Positions 62,635 through 64,000 of a DNA stretch of 64,000 bases are shown piece by piece. Origin of the DNA: Amycolatopsis marina. Lineage in GTDB: Bacteria > Actinomycetota > Actinomycetes > Mycobacteriales > Pseudonocardiaceae. The DNA lies in the NCBI RefSeq assembly GCF_900111885.1, contig NZ_FOKG01000024.1:1-64000 (forward strand), given 5' to 3'. How positions within the stretch are numbered: position 1 is the first letter of the stretch; every line of letters starts with the position of its first letter. The position numbers and the translations under genes were made by a program. The notes under the pieces are model-generated. The model was not told where the DNA came from. It saw only the letters and a list, made by a program, of their open reading frames with translations, and did no database searches.

Positions 62635-64000
62635 TCAGCCGGTGAGCATCGGCGCGGCCAGGAACTGCTCCGGGATCGCGAAGGCGTCCACCAGTGTGCG
62701 GGCGTGCGGACGCAGCATCGCGCAGAGCCCGTTCACCGCCGTCACGACGGCCTTCGCTCGCGTCGAGCTGATCCGGCCGTGCTCGAGGAACCATGCGCGA
62801 TCCGCCTCGATGTTCGACAGCACGTACAGGTCGCACACCCGCTCCAGAAGCGTCCGGGCATCGGGGTCCTCGCAGCGCTCGATCGCCGCTACGAAGGCCT
62901 CCAGCACGACCCGGTCGACGTGTACCCGGCCAGCCTGCAGGACGTGGTCCTGCGCGTCGTTGAACACCTCGAACGGATCGGCATCGGCTGCCCCGGCTCG
63001 CCGCAACCTGCGGGCGACGCCGTCGAGCACGTGCTCCTCGCGGTCCTCGAACAGCTTCAGCTGCCAGCCCCGGTCGAACAGCGAGTCCTCGTCGTCGCGC
63101 CGCGGGCTAGCGTCGATCAGGCGCTCGATGGCCTGCCGCGCCGCCGTGCGCTCGATCACCGCTCCGAGCAGCTGCTCGGCGGCGAACTTCACGGTGCCCA
63201 TGGCACTGAGGTCCTGGAAGTCCTCCCGGTAGCTGGTCAGCAGTCCCTTCGCGACCAGTTGCAGCAGCACGGTGTTGTCGCCCTCGAACGTGGTGAACAC
63301 GTCGGTGTCGGCCTTGAGCGAGGGCAACAGGTTCTCCGAGAGGTACCCAGCTCCGCCACACGCCTCCCGCGCCTTCTGGATCGTGTCGGTCGCGTGCCAG
63401 GTGGCGATCGCCTTCACCCCGGCCGCCCTGGACTCCAGTTCGCGCTGGCTGTGCTCGTCGGTGTCCGCCGAGCCCTGGATGTCGTGCAGCGCGCCAACCA
63501 GTTCCTCCTGCGCGAAGTGCAGCGCGTAGGAGGTGGCCAATGCGGGCAGCAGCTTCCGCTGGTGGGCGCGGTAGTCGAGGATGACGACCTCCTCGCCGTC
63601 ACCCGGGCGTTCGAACTGCCTGCGCACGTCGCCGTAGCGAATCGCGAGTGCCAGCGCCCGTTCGGTCGCGCATCCCGCACTGCCCGCGACGCTTACCCGG
63701 CCGCGAATCAGTGTGCCGAGCATGGTGAAGAACCGGCGTCCGTCGCTCTCGATCGGGCTGGAGTAGGTGCCGTCCTCCGCGACATCGGCGTAGCGGTTGA
63801 GCAACGCCTCGCGCGGCACTCGCACCTGGTCGAATGCCAGCCTGCCGTTGTCCACCCCGTTCAGCCCTGCCTTGGGGCCGCAGTCCTCGATGTGCACGCC
63901 CGGCGCCGGGTCGCCGTTCTCGTCTCGGATCGGCACGACGAACGCGTGCACCCCCCGCCCGGAACCGCCGGTCACCAGCTGGGCGAACACCACCGCCATT
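62635..64000 (-). CDS. Acyl-CoA oxidase/dehydrogenase-family protein (partial, 5' end outside the window)
   Basis: The visible 455 C-terminal residues start inside the beta domain (VVFAQLVTGGSGRGVHAFVVPIRDENG). They continue through the FAD-binding helical domain (KAREACGGAGYLSENLLPSLKADTDVFTTFEGDNTVLLQLVAKGLL) and an acyl-CoA-oxidase C-terminal domain. The arrangement is that of acyl-CoA oxidases (about 650 residues) rather than short dehydrogenases. It would oxidise acyl-CoA in beta-oxidation using FAD. The N-terminal part and start codon lie beyond 64000. Its stop is 4 bp from that of the convergent sigma-factor gene. Confidence 0.9.
   Translation of the reverse strand, partial: MAVVFAQLVTGGSGRGVHAFVVPIRDENGDPAPGVHIEDCGPKAGLNGVDNGRLAFDQVRVPREALLNRYADVAEDGTYSSPIESDGRRFFTMLGTLIRGRVSVAGSAGCATERALALAIRYGDVRRQFERPGDGEEVVILDYRAHQRKLLPALATSYALHFAQEELVGALHDIQGSADTDEHSQRELESRAAGVKAIATWHATDTIQKAREACGGAGYLSENLLPSLKADTDVFTTFEGDNTVLLQLVAKGLLTSYREDFQDLSAMGTVKFAAEQLLGAVIERTAARQAIERLIDASPRRDDEDSLFDRGWQLKLFEDREEHVLDGVARRLRRAGAADADPFEVFNDAQDHVLQAGRVHVDRVVLEAFVAAIERCEDPDARTLLERVCDLYVLSNIEADRAWFLEHGRISSTRAKAVVTAVNGLCAMLRPHARTLVDAFAIPEQFLAAPMLTG

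Overview
The window is a high-GC actinobacterial chromosome segment. GTG and TTG starts are common, operons are short and overlap by ATGA or GTGA, signal peptides and lipoboxes are typical of the group, and there is an iron box. A block of genes (sbcDC, rmuC, DUF6542-type gene, ispH, xseA, xseB, glpX, fumC, PIN-PhoH, Z-prenyltransferase, hemolysin III) recalls the Rv1085c-Rv1112 neighbourhood of Mycobacterium tuberculosis, and typA next to an lpqW-like lipoprotein recalls Rv1165-Rv1166. Protein style and dispersed palindromes suggest a Pseudonocardiaceae member (Amycolatopsis, Saccharomonospora or Prauserella type). That placement is inference; no 16S gene is present.

Layout. 1-1444: a complete IS3-family element with 26-bp terminal inverted repeats and a canonical slippery heptamer. 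1502-9373 (minus): peptide-type ABC permeases, two tandem paralogous binding lipoproteins and an lpqW-like lipoprotein; no ATPase gene is visible because the IS lies directly downstream of the last permease. 9568-13873: typA, a 50-residue Cys/Lys-rich microprotein behind an IdeR/DmdR-type iron box, a YciI protein, a divergent trpS and a NUDIX hydrolase. 13907-19259: a two-component system divergent from a LolA-like protein plus ABC exporter. 19412-23404: a thiBPQ thiamine transporter under a TPP riboswitch. 23445-29241: pterin dehydratase, small membrane proteins, purC, ychF, a small lipoprotein, and the alkylation-repair pair ada-alkA and ogt. 29261-45732: sbcCD, rmuC, DUF6542, ispH, lipid-droplet-type protein, xseA/xseB, glpX, secreted trypsin, ferredoxin reductase, fumC, GNAT and TetR. 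45814-53776: EamA exporter, ATP-dependent DNA ligase, a decayed HTH-protein locus, an Old-Yellow-Enzyme homologue, a GuaB1-type protein and a DrrAB-type exporter. 53910-64000: PIN-PhoH, a secreted rodlin-like protein, Z-prenyltransferase, hemolysin III, VOC protein, secreted esterase, alpha/beta hydrolase, DGPF protein plus ECF42 sigma factor, and a partial acyl-CoA oxidase.

Most genes are core metabolism and envelope maintenance. The unusual content is between genes. A 20-bp palindrome (GCACTTTCCCGGGAAAGTGC) occurs ten times in four clusters at near-helical spacing. Two of those clusters share a conserved spacer in opposite orientation. There is also a perfect 25-bp inverted repeat made of two nested palindromes, a roughly 107-bp dispersed repeat with inverted ends, and a 50-bp tandem duplication. 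The strongest candidate for an undescribed small system is the iron-box-controlled Cys-rich microprotein at 11700-11852. The strongest candidate for an undescribed DNA element is the phased palindrome family.
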